From Paragordius varius (Eukaryota > Nematomorpha): DNA of 64,000 nucleotides. The stretch spans positions 10,044,001-10,108,000 of the forward strand of contig OZ176053.1 of NCBI GenBank assembly GCA_964247055.1. Reading direction: 5' to 3'. Under the pieces are notes generated by a model, which worked only from the letters and a program-made list of their open reading frames with translations, was not told the origin of the DNA and ran no database searches. This document shows, one piece after another, positions 1 to 12,672 of the stretch (the stretch's first letter is position 1; the number at the start of each line of letters is the position of its first letter). The position numbers and the translations under genes were made by a program.

Positions 1-3000
1 TGAAAATCAGTAGGTATCTTGGACTTTCGGGTAGAAAGGGAAGTATGCATACTTGAGCGATTGCAGGAAATATTGATAGAGCTAATATTAATAATAATTT
101 TTCAATATTAAACAATATAAATATGACATATAAAATAGCGCTATATTTAATTAACAGTGGTGTACATAGCTGTTGTAACGAGTGTACATAGACCAAAACC
201 TTCTCCTATGCAAGATTTAATTTACATTTTTTCATGTTACGGTACCTAAAACTGGCTAATTTGATATTTATCTCAAAATTCAATTTGATGATACACAAAA
301 ATAATAACTAGGATAAAAAATATATAATTTGAGCTAGCGTATTCATTTGCCGCAAAAATTATTATTTGTTGACAACCTAGTTTTCTGAAATATTGAGAGA
401 AAATCGAAATCGAGCAAAAAGTGAAAATTAAGGATAACTCAAAAAATAATGATAGAATATGAAATATTATTGTTTATTATCATTTTAGGAGATATTTTCA
501 ATATATAAATAGCCTAAAATCATATAGTTAGGGTTTCTATAAAATATCAGGTCAAAAGATGGCGTTTTTCTTTTATCGCACTTAAAAGACAAAAAAATTT
601 AATGAAACTTTATTTAAATAATGTGTTTTAATTATTTACTACCTAAACTCACTATTAAAATCTTAACATTCATATTTTATTTAGGAAAATAAACTTCTAT
701 ATCAAAATAAAACTAAAATTATTGTTTTTTATTTTTGCATTTTTTTGTCATCTGGTTTATGAGTGTATGAAAAATTTATACTGTTTTATTTTGGATTCTT
801 AAATTAGTGGGAATTATTAAGTATATAATATATACAAAATAGGATTGAAAATAAGTGGAATATCAACCAACAATCCGTACAAATCCCAATACAAATATTA
901 ATTTGTCATAAAACAGACTTGTTACAGGAAATTGTAAGGATTGTTGGTTGATATTCCACTACTTTTTAATCCTATTTTAATTGTATACTTAATAATGCCT
1001 AATCATGTAAGAATCCAAAATAAAACAGTATAAATTTTTTATATACTCATAAACCAGATGATAAAAAATGCAAAAATAAAAAAACAATATTTTTGGTTTT
1101 ATTTTGATTTAGAAGTTTATTTTACTGAATAAAATATGAATGTAAAGATTAGTGAGTTTAGGTAGTAAATAATTAAAAAAAATTATTTTAATATAGTTTA
1201 AATAAATTTTTTTGTGTTTTAAGTGTGATAAAAGAAAAACGCCATCTTTTGACCTGATATTTTATAGAAACCCTATATGATTTTAGGCTATTGATATATT
1301 GAAAATATCTCCTAAAATGATATTAAACGATAATATTTCATATTTTTCTTATTTTTTGAGTTATCCTTAATTTTCACTTTTTGCCCGATTTCGATTTTCT
1401 CTCAATAATTCAGAAAACTAGGTTGTCAACAAAAAAAAATTTTTGCGGCAAATGAATACGCTGGTCATAAGCTATCTCATGAAAAAAAATTTTTCGTTAA
1501 ATCAAAATGACCCTCTTTTTTGCACACAGTGTTATATATTACCTTTCATTTAATACTTTGCGCTTAAACGTATGCATTGAAGGAATAGAAATCTTTATTG
1601 TCATAAAAACTATGGTATTCATTAATATAAAAAAAGACTATAATTCCACACTTATGCATACGGAAAAACCGACGTTCGACATATTTCTGCTATTTTAAAA
1701 TTGAAACGTAAAATATTTATGTACCTGGCTTACTATGCATCGTTTTCTACCCTTAAAAATCAATAAAATTAACTATAAAAAGTTTTTCAAAAATACTCCT
1801 AGTGTACTTTTATTACAGCGCTGGGTGCTCCAAACTCCCTCTAAATACACGGCCATCGAATAATAATTTTAATATATATGTATGTATGTATGTAACTAAC
1901 CGAAAAGAAGGGGCCAAAGGGACTCTGTCCCCATTATTTGTGGTAGGCCGAGAACTTGTGAAATAAAGATTGCCAAACTAAGCATCACTTGATGAGCTGA
2001 ACACATTGAACCTCTCAAATTTATAGGTGCCACTTCGGCCAGATAGATTGAAACCGCCCCTGAAGCTATGCCTAAAAATGTGTTTTACATAATATCTTTC
2101 AAATGTTTAATTTTATCATTCATAAGTTGATAAAATAATTAAAGATTGAATTATAAATTGTTATATTTTTTATGTTTCCAATATATTCTTACCATTATTG
2201 AAACCAATGAAGAGCCGTGCTATAATGAGCATTTCGTAAGAGGATGCAAGTTTGCAGGTTAGAATAAGGATTGCGGCCAAGAATGTCAATATATTATTCG
2301 TAATTAATGTACGTTTCCTTGATAAAACGACACAAAATGTAATATGAGAAAATTAATTTATGTATACCGCAAAAAAACTAATTAAAATCTCAAGTTGACG
2401 ATTGTTTCTCATTTTTAAGTACCGCTAGTTTCTCCAAAACAAAAAAAGGTTAAATTAAACAATTTGTAATTAGTATCCAATCCATACAACCTTTGAATGT
2501 AAATGAATTAATTACTTTCTTTGTCATTAACGCAAATTACTATAGATTTAGAAATATCAAAAATTTAATTAGCACTTACTCAATACAATAACTAAAACAA
2601 CGCATAATATTTAAAAAAATTAAATCACACATAGGACTCCCCAATCATTTCTCATAATAAATAATAAACAGCGAACATAAACTAATTGGCGGTTCATTTT
2701 GTATTAATCAACACTTGGCTACAACACACTCATTTTAGTCCTTCGATTCAAATTGGGGTAGTTGGATACCCCAGGACTGTTTAAAATCAAATACTTTAAA
2801 AAGTATAGAAGGAATCGAAACCATGGCAAAATTTTGCACTTATATAACATTAATAAACCGAAATATATTACTAATTTTAAGTTAAAACCGAAAGGTAAAA
2901 ATTTCGTAAAAGTGACATGTGTGAAATGGTAAAATTAAAAAATAATACAAATAGAACCGCTTTTTCTATTTCTATCCATGTAAGATTTAATATAAATAAA

Positions 3001-4547
3001 AAATTATCTTTGTTTTTACCCTTAAAATTAAATGAAGACGATATTTTGCAAAAATTTTATAAAATAAAAATGGCGGCCAAGTAATTTGACATGAAACTTT
3101 TTTTCAAAACAAAATTTTATTTAGATATTTTGGCTTATTTATATAATTTTTATTAGGATAGAAGCAAAAATTTAAATTGGGACCGTTTCCTTCAGTAGTT
3201 TTTTAAAAATTATAATTTAAATTTAGTCTGGGGTATTTAGATACCCCAATTTGAATCGAAGTGTTAAAATCGGCATTCTCTTAAACTTAGTAGTTTGTGA
3301 GTATTACGCCATCGTATCTAAAAAACAATAGATCCTTCTTTTAAAATTTGTTTAAAGATAGTTGTAAAATAATTCCAAATATTAATGTAAAAAAGCTGAA
3401 TATATAATATAAAATTTAATTCAATTCAATCATTGCTGCTCAAAAAGGGTCATGATGCAGATTAATTTCTATCATAATTGGAGCCATTATGGCGAAGTTT
3501 ATCCTGTAATTATTAAAAGAAAATTACCGGCCTAAAAAGTCGCAAAAGAATCCGGATGATAAACCGCCAAACAGACCACTCATATTGGCTATGGCAACGG
3601 TTAAAGCCCAATAACCTGTCACTTGAGATTTTCTCATATATATGTTGTGTCTGTGATAGTAGGTCGTATTATACCAACCCGTAACAATCTTAGAAATATG
3701 ATAATAATAATAATAATAATTATTTTTATCAAATTAAAAGTTAAGCAATTATTTATATGCAATTGTTTATGCTTATTTAAGGCATTTTGAATATTATCAC
3801 AAATACTTTCTGTTTTAGATAAATATAATGGAAAAAAATGATATATTTATGTGTTTAATATTTAAATCAAAATTAAAATTATCTTTTTTTATGATGGATC
3901 TACCTTTTGTGGTGCGTTAACCACACCAATGGCCCAACCATATTGAAATGAACTTAAGGTTATGGTTAAAACTGTGATTGCCAACATGCGTGTCAATTTC
4001 TAATTGAGAAAAAATACACTATTGAAATAAATAATAAACTAAGTTTCTCAAGTTTGAATGCCATTACCTTATTTTTAACATGAATATGCGTATTAACATC
4101 CAGCGGTTGTGGAACATGGTCAGAAACATTACTCACTACTGCGCGGGGAAATATAGATTTGCGGGTAGTTCGTCTTCGAATATAATCAATCTCTCTGCCT
4201 TCCGTATCGAGGGGACCTTCATCCTGGTGACTGAAATTACTAACCTGAATATTGGCTAGGGATGGTTTAAGTTCCTCGTGCATCTCATCCAACTTGGTTA
4301 AGCGGTCAACCGATAAAGTCATTCTATGCTTTTTGGCTGCAGCGCCTAAATTAGCTATTTTTTGGACCAAACTTGGCCGATTAGCTGAGACATCGTAAGT
4401 GGCTAACCTTGGACGTTCAAATTTCGATAACTTTGGTTCGTTCGGTGCTGGAATTTTATTAGACGGCGTTAATTCAGGGACAGGGGCTACATTACCCTTT
4501 ATAAATCCGTTTTTTAGTTGTCTAATTGTTTCCTCCTTTTGTTCCAT
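1..4547 (-). CDS. GLUT-type sugar transporter A (SLC2 family, MFS), 3' end off window
   Basis: Facilitative sugar transporter of the plasma membrane. Exons on the minus strand: 4547-4068, 3999-3904, 3688-3528, 2317-2193, 2071-1901 and 81-1 (continues past the left edge). All have GT-AG borders and compatible phases, giving 371 residues so far. A 160-residue hydrophilic N-terminal tail with basic patches (IRRRTTRK) precedes the first membrane span, which has the family signature QYGWAIGVVNAPQK. Then come the loop 2-3 motif (DFLGRKRTL), the helix 4/5 region (IARLFIGFNNG, YLAEVAPINLRG) and the PESPRYL motif in the last exon. Exon lengths 2-5 (96, 161, 125, 171) equal those of the plus-strand gene at 5571-10499, so the two are head-to-head duplicates. 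Human GLUT1 has only about a dozen residues before its first helix, so the tail is unusual; its function is unknown. The intron between 1901 and 81 holds a foldback element. Confidence 0.93.
336..1463. mobile_element. Foldback element with two arms of about 530 bp
   Basis: Positions 336-876 and 938-1463 are near-perfect reverse complements around a loop of about 60 bp. The outer tips read AGCGTATTCATTTGCCGC on the left and its complement on the right. The inner tips carry the complementary pair GGAATATCAACCAACAATCC and GGATTGTTGGTTGATATTCC. I see no transposase ORF, so this is a non-autonomous foldback or long-TIR DNA transposon. No convincing target-site duplication was found. It lies in an intron of transporter A. 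Confidence 0.85.
2712..3263 (+). mobile_element. TTAA-flanked MITE, copy 1 (piggyBac-like)
   Basis: A 552 bp element starting CACTTGG and ending GAAGTG, in the third intron of the minus-strand transporter gene. It is flanked by TCAA on the left and TTAA on the right, probably a decayed TTAA duplication. Each end carries a subterminal hairpin (GGGGTAnnnnnnTACCCC type) and the phrase TTCGATTCAAATTGGGGTA. The same structure recurs at 11632, 31831 and 42281. The TTAA target suggests mobilisation by a piggyBac-type transposase; no transposase is visible. Confidence 0.82.
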
Positions 4548-5570
4548 GTTTGATTGATTTCAAAATTGTGTAAAGATACCAATGTATGAGGTAATTAAGT
4601 AAATTTATTCATTGATGAATATGAAGTTATTGGGGCGCATATCTCAAATATTTACGGTTTAAAAAAATTGGTTATCGAAATTCAATATTATTTTAACCCT
4701 TTCATAAAGTTATGTGATTGATAAGGCGCCTATTAATCATGATAAAAATTAAATTTATAAATATTTTTTCAATATTTAAGTTAAACAAATATAAAAGTTT
4801 ATATAAGGTATAAAAGATAAGGAAAAAAGTGCCGTTTTTATGCCAACGTTATTATAATATATCTATCTATATTGATATATTGTTGCACATTAATAACATG
4901 TTAATAGCTTAAAAACATAGTTTTATCTTTTGTTTATTTTTTCAAAAAAACTAAATTGTTTCAATCAGCAAAATCAAGTGATATGCATTTCATATTCAAT
5001 ATAGTATATGAAAATTGGGATTTATCGTTATATTTTTTCGTATTGTCAAATCATAAAAACCATAATGTACCCAAAGTGGGCCCAAAAATTCAATCAATTT
5101 ATTATGGTTACGATTTGGTCCAATTTTGTGTGTGCACATATGAATAATATAAAAAATATCCGTAGGCTATTAACTTTCAATTGTCACAATTTAACGGTAA
5201 AAAATTCACCCAAATTGAACTATATATTCAAAACTAGTACATGTTTCCATATAAAATCTTAAAATACAATTGGTTGTTTGGTTGATTGGTTGGTTAGTTG
5301 GTTGGTTGTGGTAAAGAAATAAACTCCTGGACATAAAGCGTAAATTCCCATAAAATTGAGACGATGAGTTATTGAATTAAATGTCATATAGGCGCTTAAG
5401 GGCCCATAAAATGAATAGTCAATTTGTAATGTAAGGATTATATAAATTTGTTAATAATATTTATAATAAATTTACATAGTTTGAACGGATTATAAAGAAC
5501 TCAATTTTATGCACATTTCATCGTTAGATTAAGGTTAATATTTATATCTAATAATATTAAGAGGATAAAT
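4548..5570. promoter_or_regulatory. Shared upstream region of two divergent transporter genes
   Basis: The 1,023 bases between the two divergent start codons hold no supported gene; the short ORFs at 4956-5262 lack family similarity and splice context. A TTGG/TTGA-type simple repeat lies at about 5270-5306. Both promoters should lie here, so the region may coordinate the pair. That is inference from position only; no motif was identified with confidence. Confidence 0.5.
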
Positions 5571-8500
5571 ATGAGTGATAAAAATATAATCCCTAACAAT
5601 AATAAATCCAAAAGAAAAATAACTAAATTTATAAGGAGAAAATCTTCTAATGATTCTCTGGAAAACGGTACACCTTCACCCACAGAAGATAATGTAAATG
5701 AGGTTGACAATCCTAATACCAATACAGATTCCATGCCACATCCTAGTCGAATTCACCCAATGACCATCGGAGACTCTGATGAAATTGATGATACAGATTT
5801 CGATTCAATCGATCTGAATGATGATGACGGTGATGCGAATCATGAAAAAATTAATGGAGACCTTCATCAAAAGGTAGATACATTTAAACGACAATCGGCT
5901 CATAGAGTGAGTCGTGTGCGACAAAATGAAGCTGATATAAAACCTAAAACTAGCCACATACGGAAACAAGAATCTGCCCTAAATTTGGTCGAAGTTGGAA
6001 AAAAGATTTCGTTAGTCGAAACACTTGGCGGTGTTCGACGCAGAGATACACAGGAACCAATAAAGGATTTGGTAGACAAAGGATCAGATACGGCTGAACC
6101 AAAGAAAAAAGTTAGTTTTAATAAATATAAACCAACCGTTCCTACCTATCTTATGAATGATATCATGAGTACTAATCCCCAAGAATTGGACGAGGACACC
6201 GAGTTACACGTAAAGAAAAAAGTACGATTTTTTATTTTTCTTTTAATAACGAACAAAGGTGAGAAAATAGAAAATTCGGATGTTCTTCTGTTATTTTTAA
6301 TTGGTTCTATTTCATAGATATTGATGTAAACTAATTTAATTTTTTAGAATGTCACATGTATGCTCCTCTGCACAGTTTCTGCCATTGCATTGAGCTCCTT
6401 ACAATACGGCTGGGCTATTGGAGTAGTTAATGCCCCACAAAAGGTATGAAATACTTATTGTTATAAAATTCAGATATTATAATAATAAGACACCTTGGTC
6501 CAAAATATGATCTATGGAGAAAAATAAATGTGCATTGTGTGTAAATATATAATTTTTCGTTTTTTCTTGCTTAAATTTCATATATTTTGCAACTATGTGA
6601 TCATAAAATATATTACACACTCATTTAAATTTTGCCATATTAACTAATATTATATATATTACCCATATATGCCCAATAAATATGGCTGTTTACTGTATCA
6701 TCTTTCTTACAAATCTATTTGTATTAGATTGTTACTAATTGGTACAATGAAACAAATATTCAGCGCCGTGGTGTCGGTATCTCGTACAGCCACATGACAA
6801 TTCTGTGGGCAATCACGGTTGCCATATACAATGTGAGTGGCTTCTTTGGTGGTTTAATGGCCGGATACTATTGTGACAGATTTGGCAGGCATGATCATTA
6901 ATATGTTTTATAGGAAAAATATAAATAAGACAATGTGTTATTTATTTTGTTTTAGCTATTCTATTTAAAATACCTAATATGAGATGTTAAAGCTAGTAAT
7001 AAACTTTATTTGAATCGTAATTTGGTTAAACAAAAGAGGGCTGTTTTATTTCTATATAAAATCAAGGATATAAATCAAATATATTGGAAAATTATTTTTG
7101 TTTTTTATAATACATTAAAAAGTTGGCAACTGAAATTAGCTAATGCAATAAAAAATTTATCGAAATTAAGCATTTTACATCATAAAACGATCACCCTTTA
7201 AATAGTTTATGATAAAAACAACCAGAAAAAATAGCCAAAATAGCACCTCCTTTTTTAAAAAATAGAATCCTAGCTTAAATATATGTTTCTTATCTTATAT
7301 AAAAATAAATGGTATAAGCGTGCAATTTTTTAAAAAAATTTGGGATTCATTCGCCATTTTTTAGGCGGTATATCAATTTGCTTATATAGCTATAATACCC
7401 GGATAGTTTCACCACTTGGCAATAAGTTTTTATCACCTTCATAACGACGCTATAAATTGAGCCTATAATTTGGGGCAAAGCTCGCTGAAAATTATTTTAA
7501 AAGTAAATTCGACATAAGAGGCGAAATACTAGACCTATCCGACCAAAAAATTTAAATAGCGTTTACCTTAATAAAATATGATGGTGACTGCAAACCTAAT
7601 GACATTGCTTTTTCCATTATTAAATTACAAAGTAAATTGTTATTATATGATTTATTTTTTATCACAGAAAGAAGACTTTATTGATTAATAATGCCATAAC
7701 GTTTGTTGGGTCAATTTTATTTTTAACATCCAAAGTAGCATCATCGTACGAAATGGTAATTCTTGGCAGATTATTTATTGGATATAACTGTGGTAACTTA
7801 CAAATTAATTAATACTAACCCTAACCATGGCATTTTAAACTATTTAATCCAAAACATTTTTTTCCTATTTATTAATTATTTATATTGTCATATTTTATAA
7901 CATCAATAGGAGTCAGCTCAAGTAGTGTGGCCATTTATTTGAGCGAAATCGCACCAGTCAACCTCAGAGGAGCTGTATGTTCAGCTCATCAAGTTTTTCT
8001 CAGTTTAGGCATAGTGTTATCCCAAATTATAGGATTGCCACATGTTTTGGGTACCGAATCCGGTTGGCCAATCTTATTTTGTAAACATATTTAATAGTTT
8101 TACTCTCAGTATTTTAAATATCTTTTAAACTATTATTCGTAATCGTTTACCAATTTAGCACTTGCAATTGTTCCCGCTATCATACAATTGGTGGTTTTGC
8201 CAATGATGCCAGAAAGTCCAAGATATTTGTTGATTTATAAAGGGAGAGAACAGAGAGCTAGAAAAGGTGTTCCATTCTAATTTTCATTAAGAAAGATTGA
8301 GAATTGAGTTCTACCTATGGATTTATAAAATAACAATATTTTTGGTTGATTATCATATATAATAATTAAATTTCATTTAATATAAAATGAAGCATTACAA
8401 CGACTCCGAAATAGTGATGATGTTGAAGATGAAATTCAACAAATGAAGGTGGAATACGAAGATCAAAAGCGATTGCCTAAGGTCACATGGTCAGATATGA

Positions 8501-10499
8501 TTAGAAAGGGAGTATATCGAAAACCGCTAATTATATCAAGTGAAACGCATGTTAGTCAGCAACTCTCAGCTATAAGCGCCGTAAAATATAATTTTAATGT
8601 TAAATATAGGAAATGTATTTTCTTAAAAAGAGGATACCCAGGGTGATATTATAAAGTGTGCGCATTTTTATCTAAAAATGTTCCAAAATATATTCTACAA
8701 GCCTTAATAATTTTATTTTACGCTAATGTTTTGGTGTCAGCCAAAGGAATATTTATGATTAAAGAGCATACGGAAAATTTGAATTTAGCAAGGCTTTGAA
8801 ATGCAAGGAACGGGAACCGGTCTGGTCCCTAGGAAGACTAGAGTCAGGGTGGTTCCTGTGAACCAGGTGGGCTTGTTGAAGATTTAACGGTTACAGAACC
8901 GGTTTTTTTATATTTGGAACCGGTTCCAATTGGGTTAAATTATTTTTACAACATAATATCATAATAATATAAACTATAATATCAGCAATAGATCACAACA
9001 TAATTTATTAGGAAAAACAAAAGGCCAAATTTATAAGTGGTAGGTGATAAGTGTGTCATTAATGGAGATTTTTATAAAACTATAATGATTTCAACAAGGA
9101 ATCAGCTGGTCAAACTATTTTTCAGATTTGAAATTATAAATTATATGATCATTTTGAAAATGTTTGAACAACAAATGATATTCTTCCATTTTGATGGGCC
9201 CGAAAAAAGGTTATCATAGAATAAAATTTAAATAATAAATTAAACAATAATTTTTTTATTTTAAAAATATAAACATATGGGAATCACTTAGTTGGAGGTG
9301 GAACCGAGACTAATTCCTAAGATTTTTAAATGGAGCAGGGGTGGTATTAACCCAACGAAACCGGTTCCTGATATTTTAGCAATCGGGTTTCGGTTTAATA
9401 TGGTTCAGGTTCCGGTTCGAATCCCTGAATTCAGTCATTTTTCAATATTTTTTAGTTAAATAATTTAGTAATTTAAGATAAATATAATTTTTCATCTAAA
9501 ATTTAACATTCCCACAAATTTATTGGTATATTACCAGTTATAGTGTACATAAAGCGATTTAGTATAACAAACTTTATATCATATATATACCATAGGTTTT
9601 ATCCTATTCCACAAGTTTATTCCTTAAAGCAAATCTCTCGGACGACAATGCAAAGTATGCTACCATTGGGATGGGAGTTTTGTACTTTTTATTGTGCGGA
9701 CTCTCTTCTCTAGTGGTGGAACGAGCCGGTCGAAGAACACTTTATTTAACCGGGTTGGGTGGAATGTGGTTTAGCTCAATTCTATTGACCATCATGTTAG
9801 TGCAAAGCAATAGGGGCAAAACATGGGCATCATATTTATCCATACTCTTTGTCTTTACATACGTGGGATTTTGTGCAATAGGACCAAGTATAATAACTTC
9901 TATTGCTATAATCTATTTTTGAACAATGTTAAATAGCCATATTTACAAACAAAAATTATAACGCAACATTTCATACATTGACCGTATAACTAATAAATAA
10001 TTTAAGGTGTCATTGCGTGGTTCATCGCTTCCGAATTGTTTACGCAAGCCGCTCGGCCAAAAGGCGCAAGCCTTGCTGTATGTTTCAATTGGGGGTCAAG
10101 TTTTATAGCTGTGCTATTATTTCCTATCTTATTAGTAAATAATTTAAATACTTAACTTTTTATTGGAATAGTGTGTTTTAACTTTTCTATTAATATCCAT
10201 CACTTTAAATATTAAAACTAAACAAATTTTACACGAATATATATTTTTATTGTCAATAGGCAACTATTGGAGATTACACCTTTTTAGTGCTCATGGTTCT
10301 ACTTACCCTATTTTGGTTTTATACCTACTTCTTTTTGCCTGAAACTCAAGGACGTACTTCGGATGAGCTTTCACGCCTATTTATGTCAAACGAAGAAAAA
10401 AGTGCCATTTATAAATTTTGGAAAAATTATCGATTTCGTCAAGCAAAACGACGACATCATCCCCACAGACATCAACATAACTATGATACTCGGATGTAA
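5571..10499 (+). CDS. GLUT-type sugar transporter B (SLC2 family, MFS), complete
   Basis: Ten exons: 5571-6221, 6348-6443, 6728-6888, 7668-7792, 7910-8080, 8159-8266, 8393-8580, 9596-9887, 10007-10134 and 10260-10499. All phases fit, giving 719 residues. Residues 1-217 are a hydrophilic, acidic/basic tail with no membrane segment. The rest is a 12-helix MFS fold with family signatures: QYGWAIGVVNAPQK, DRFGRKKT, YLSEIAPVNLRG, PESPRYL (about 419-425), the helix 7 SQQLSAISAV (QLS at about 494-496, as in class I glucose transporters), ERAGRRT and PETQGRT (667-673). The helix 10 sequence GPSVIAW replaces the GPGPIPW of GLUT1, so the substrate is uncertain. Exon 3 ends in AG|GC, so its intron is of GC-AG type. 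Intron 7 (8581-9595) holds a hAT-like MITE. An AATAAA at 10530 could direct polyadenylation. Confidence 0.95.
8789..9426. mobile_element. hAT-like non-autonomous element in transporter B intron 7
   Basis: A 638 bp block bounded by CAAGGCTTTGAA and TTCGAATCCCT, which resemble hAT termini of the CAGGGATTCGAA type. Flanking 8-mers are GAATTTAG and GAATTCAG, 7 of 8 identical, the size expected of a hAT duplication. Repeated AACCGGTTCC motifs lie near both ends. There is no transposase ORF. Confidence 0.62.
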
Positions 10500-11085
10500 A
10501 ATAGAATAAAAGATTGTAAATTTTGGATAATAAATGTTAAATATAATTTTTTGAAATTAGCAATACACATATGAGATTAAGAGATATGTTAGCTGAATAC
10601 ACATACCAGCTCATATGTCATTTTTACCTCTTTTTGTGATATATTTATTTATGTGATTTGACCGTTTTTATAACCATCATATAAACAATATAATGGGGTA
10701 TATTATAATGATATGCTTAATAATGTAATACAAAAAACAGATAGATAACACGAATTGATAAATATTGTGTTAGTATTATACGCACTTTCTTACCTGTTGG
10801 GGTAGGTTTTTACAGGAAATATAAAAATATTTCATTATCTAGGAGCCAATACTAGCCTTTTGGGAGCATTACACAAAAAGATATTTGATTGAAAAATGTT
10901 AAAATCCTAATCTAAAGGTTTTCGTCGGCAAATATTTTTTGGATTTTTTTTATAAAGAGCCAATAAACTGGAAATAATATTATGGTTAAAATAAAAAAAT
11001 TAACAGATTAAACATCAGCTGTTTAATGTTATTTACATAATTTACACATACGGAATAAAGGGCTTACACATAATATTAATAAATA

Positions 11086-11344
11086 CAGTAAAAATTGAAA
11101 TTATACGGTCAAAACGTAAAAACAAATATATTTTTCAAAAGACAACCATACTTTTTCAAATCTTTTTCATATAAAAGCTGAGATCTAATATATAAAATTG
11201 ATTGTGCTAGTAAGATATATCCACTTTACAATATTAAATAATGAGTTATATTTAAAAATATTAAGAGTTAAAAATAATGGTTGTCGTTTGAAAAATATTT
11301 ATTTTCATATTTTTACGTTTTGTCCGTATAATTAATTTTTACTG
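11086..11344. mobile_element. Tc1/mariner-like MITE with about 75 bp TIRs
   Basis: A 259 bp element starting CAGTAAAAATTGAAATTATACGG and ending in the imperfect complement CCGTATAATTAATTTTTACTG. It is flanked by TA on both sides, the standard mariner target duplication. Inner TIR parts (GACAACCAT and ATGGTTGTC) also pair. No coding capacity. Confidence 0.75.
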
Positions 11345-11413
11345 TATATAAAATTTATTCTAGCAAAAATGTCCAGAAAGAAAAATACACGAAACTTATG
11401 TTGTAATATATTT

Positions 11414-11620
11414 AATTTAAATTGGGGTATCTATATACCCGAGACTATATTTAAGTTAATTTTAAAGAACCACTGAAAGAAACGAATTTAATTTATGCTT
11501 CTACCCTAATTAAAATTATATAAATAAGCCGAAATATTTAAATAAAATTTAGTTGAAAAATGTTCCATATCCAACTACTTCGACGCCATTTTTATTTTAG
11601 AACAGTTTTGCAATATATCG
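11414..11620 (-). mobile_element. Truncated TTAA-MITE fragment
   Basis: Reverse-oriented terminal part of the same family as the copy at 11632, beginning near AAATTGGGGTATC and running through the shared internal sequence. It stops abruptly just before the full copy begins, so two insertions of one family lie side by side in opposite orientation. Confidence 0.7.
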
Positions 11621-11631
11621 TGTTTATTTAA

Positions 11632-12206
11632 CACTTGGATACAACAGACTCATTTTAGTCCTTCGATTCAAATTGGGGTAGTTGGATACCCCAGGCCTGT
11701 TTAAAATCAAATACTTTAAAAGGTATTGAAGGAATCGAAACCATGGCAAAATTTTGCACTCATATAACATTAATAAACCGAAATATATAAAAAAATTATA
11801 TTCAAAAAGACTTGATATTATTTATTTTAAGCAGAAACCCTAAGGTAAAAATTTCGCCAACGTGACATGTGTGAAATTATAAAATCAAAAAATAATACAA
11901 AATAAACCGCTCTTTCTATTTACATCAATGTTAGATATTATTTAATAAAAAATTAGCTTTTATTATACCTTGAAAAAATAATAAAAACGATATTTTGCAA
12001 AAATTTTGCAAAAAAAAATGGCCGCCAAGTAGTTTGACATGGAATTTCAAAACGAAATTTTATTAAGATATTTTAGCTTATTTAGCTAATTTGTATTAGG
12101 ATAGAAGAATAAATTTAAATTAGGACTATTTCCTTCAGTAGTTTTTTTTAAATTTTAACTTTAATTTGGCCTAAGCTATTTTGATACCCCAAATTGAATA
12201 GAAGTG
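11632..12206 (+). mobile_element. TTAA-flanked MITE, copy 2
   Basis: A 575 bp element starting CACTTGGATACAAC and ending ATAGAAGTG, with intact TTAA on both sides. Internal sequence and terminal hairpins match the copy at 2712-3263. Confidence 0.85.
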
Positions 12207-12415
12207 TTAATTTTTAAAGCTAAATTTAAAACTATTTTTATATTAGCATTGATAGCAAAGAAAGCGCAAAACAGAGTTAATATATTTAGAAATATTTGTT
12301 TTTGGCGTTATATAAATAAGTATTATGTGTTATTATAGATAATTTTAGGAAAATTCTAGATTTTTCCAATCGAAAAATTTCAGAATATCTAAATTTTGAT
12401 TTTTATCTTCTAGAT

Positions 12416-12672
12416 TGATCAGAGATGTCCTATATACTCCCTTTTAAATATTTATACACCTCGCAATAAAAAAATTAAAAAAATAATATTTAAAGAATTT
12501 AAGTAAAATTGATAAATTTTCCGAACATCAAACAAAAATTGTTAAAATAAATCGTAATTATATTGTGTTTGTAATTTTTTCAATCTTATGTTGTAAATCT
12601 ATTAAAATATTTATTTTATTGCTCCCATATTTGTCATGTGCAATCCGAGAGCCATTGTGTTGGACACACCTG
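12416..12672. mobile_element. hAT-like MITE
   Basis: A 257 bp block flanked by the perfect 8 bp direct repeat TTCTAGAT (12408-12415 and 12673-12680). The ends resemble the CAGGGGTGTCCAACAC family: CAGAGATGTCC on the left and GTGTTGGACACACCTG on the right. The length and 8 bp duplication fit a non-autonomous hAT element. Confidence 0.62.

Noticed and set aside
1507-1698. 63-codon plus-strand ORF beside the foldback element
   Set aside because: Low-complexity composition, no family similarity, and it lies in an intron of the opposite-strand transporter.
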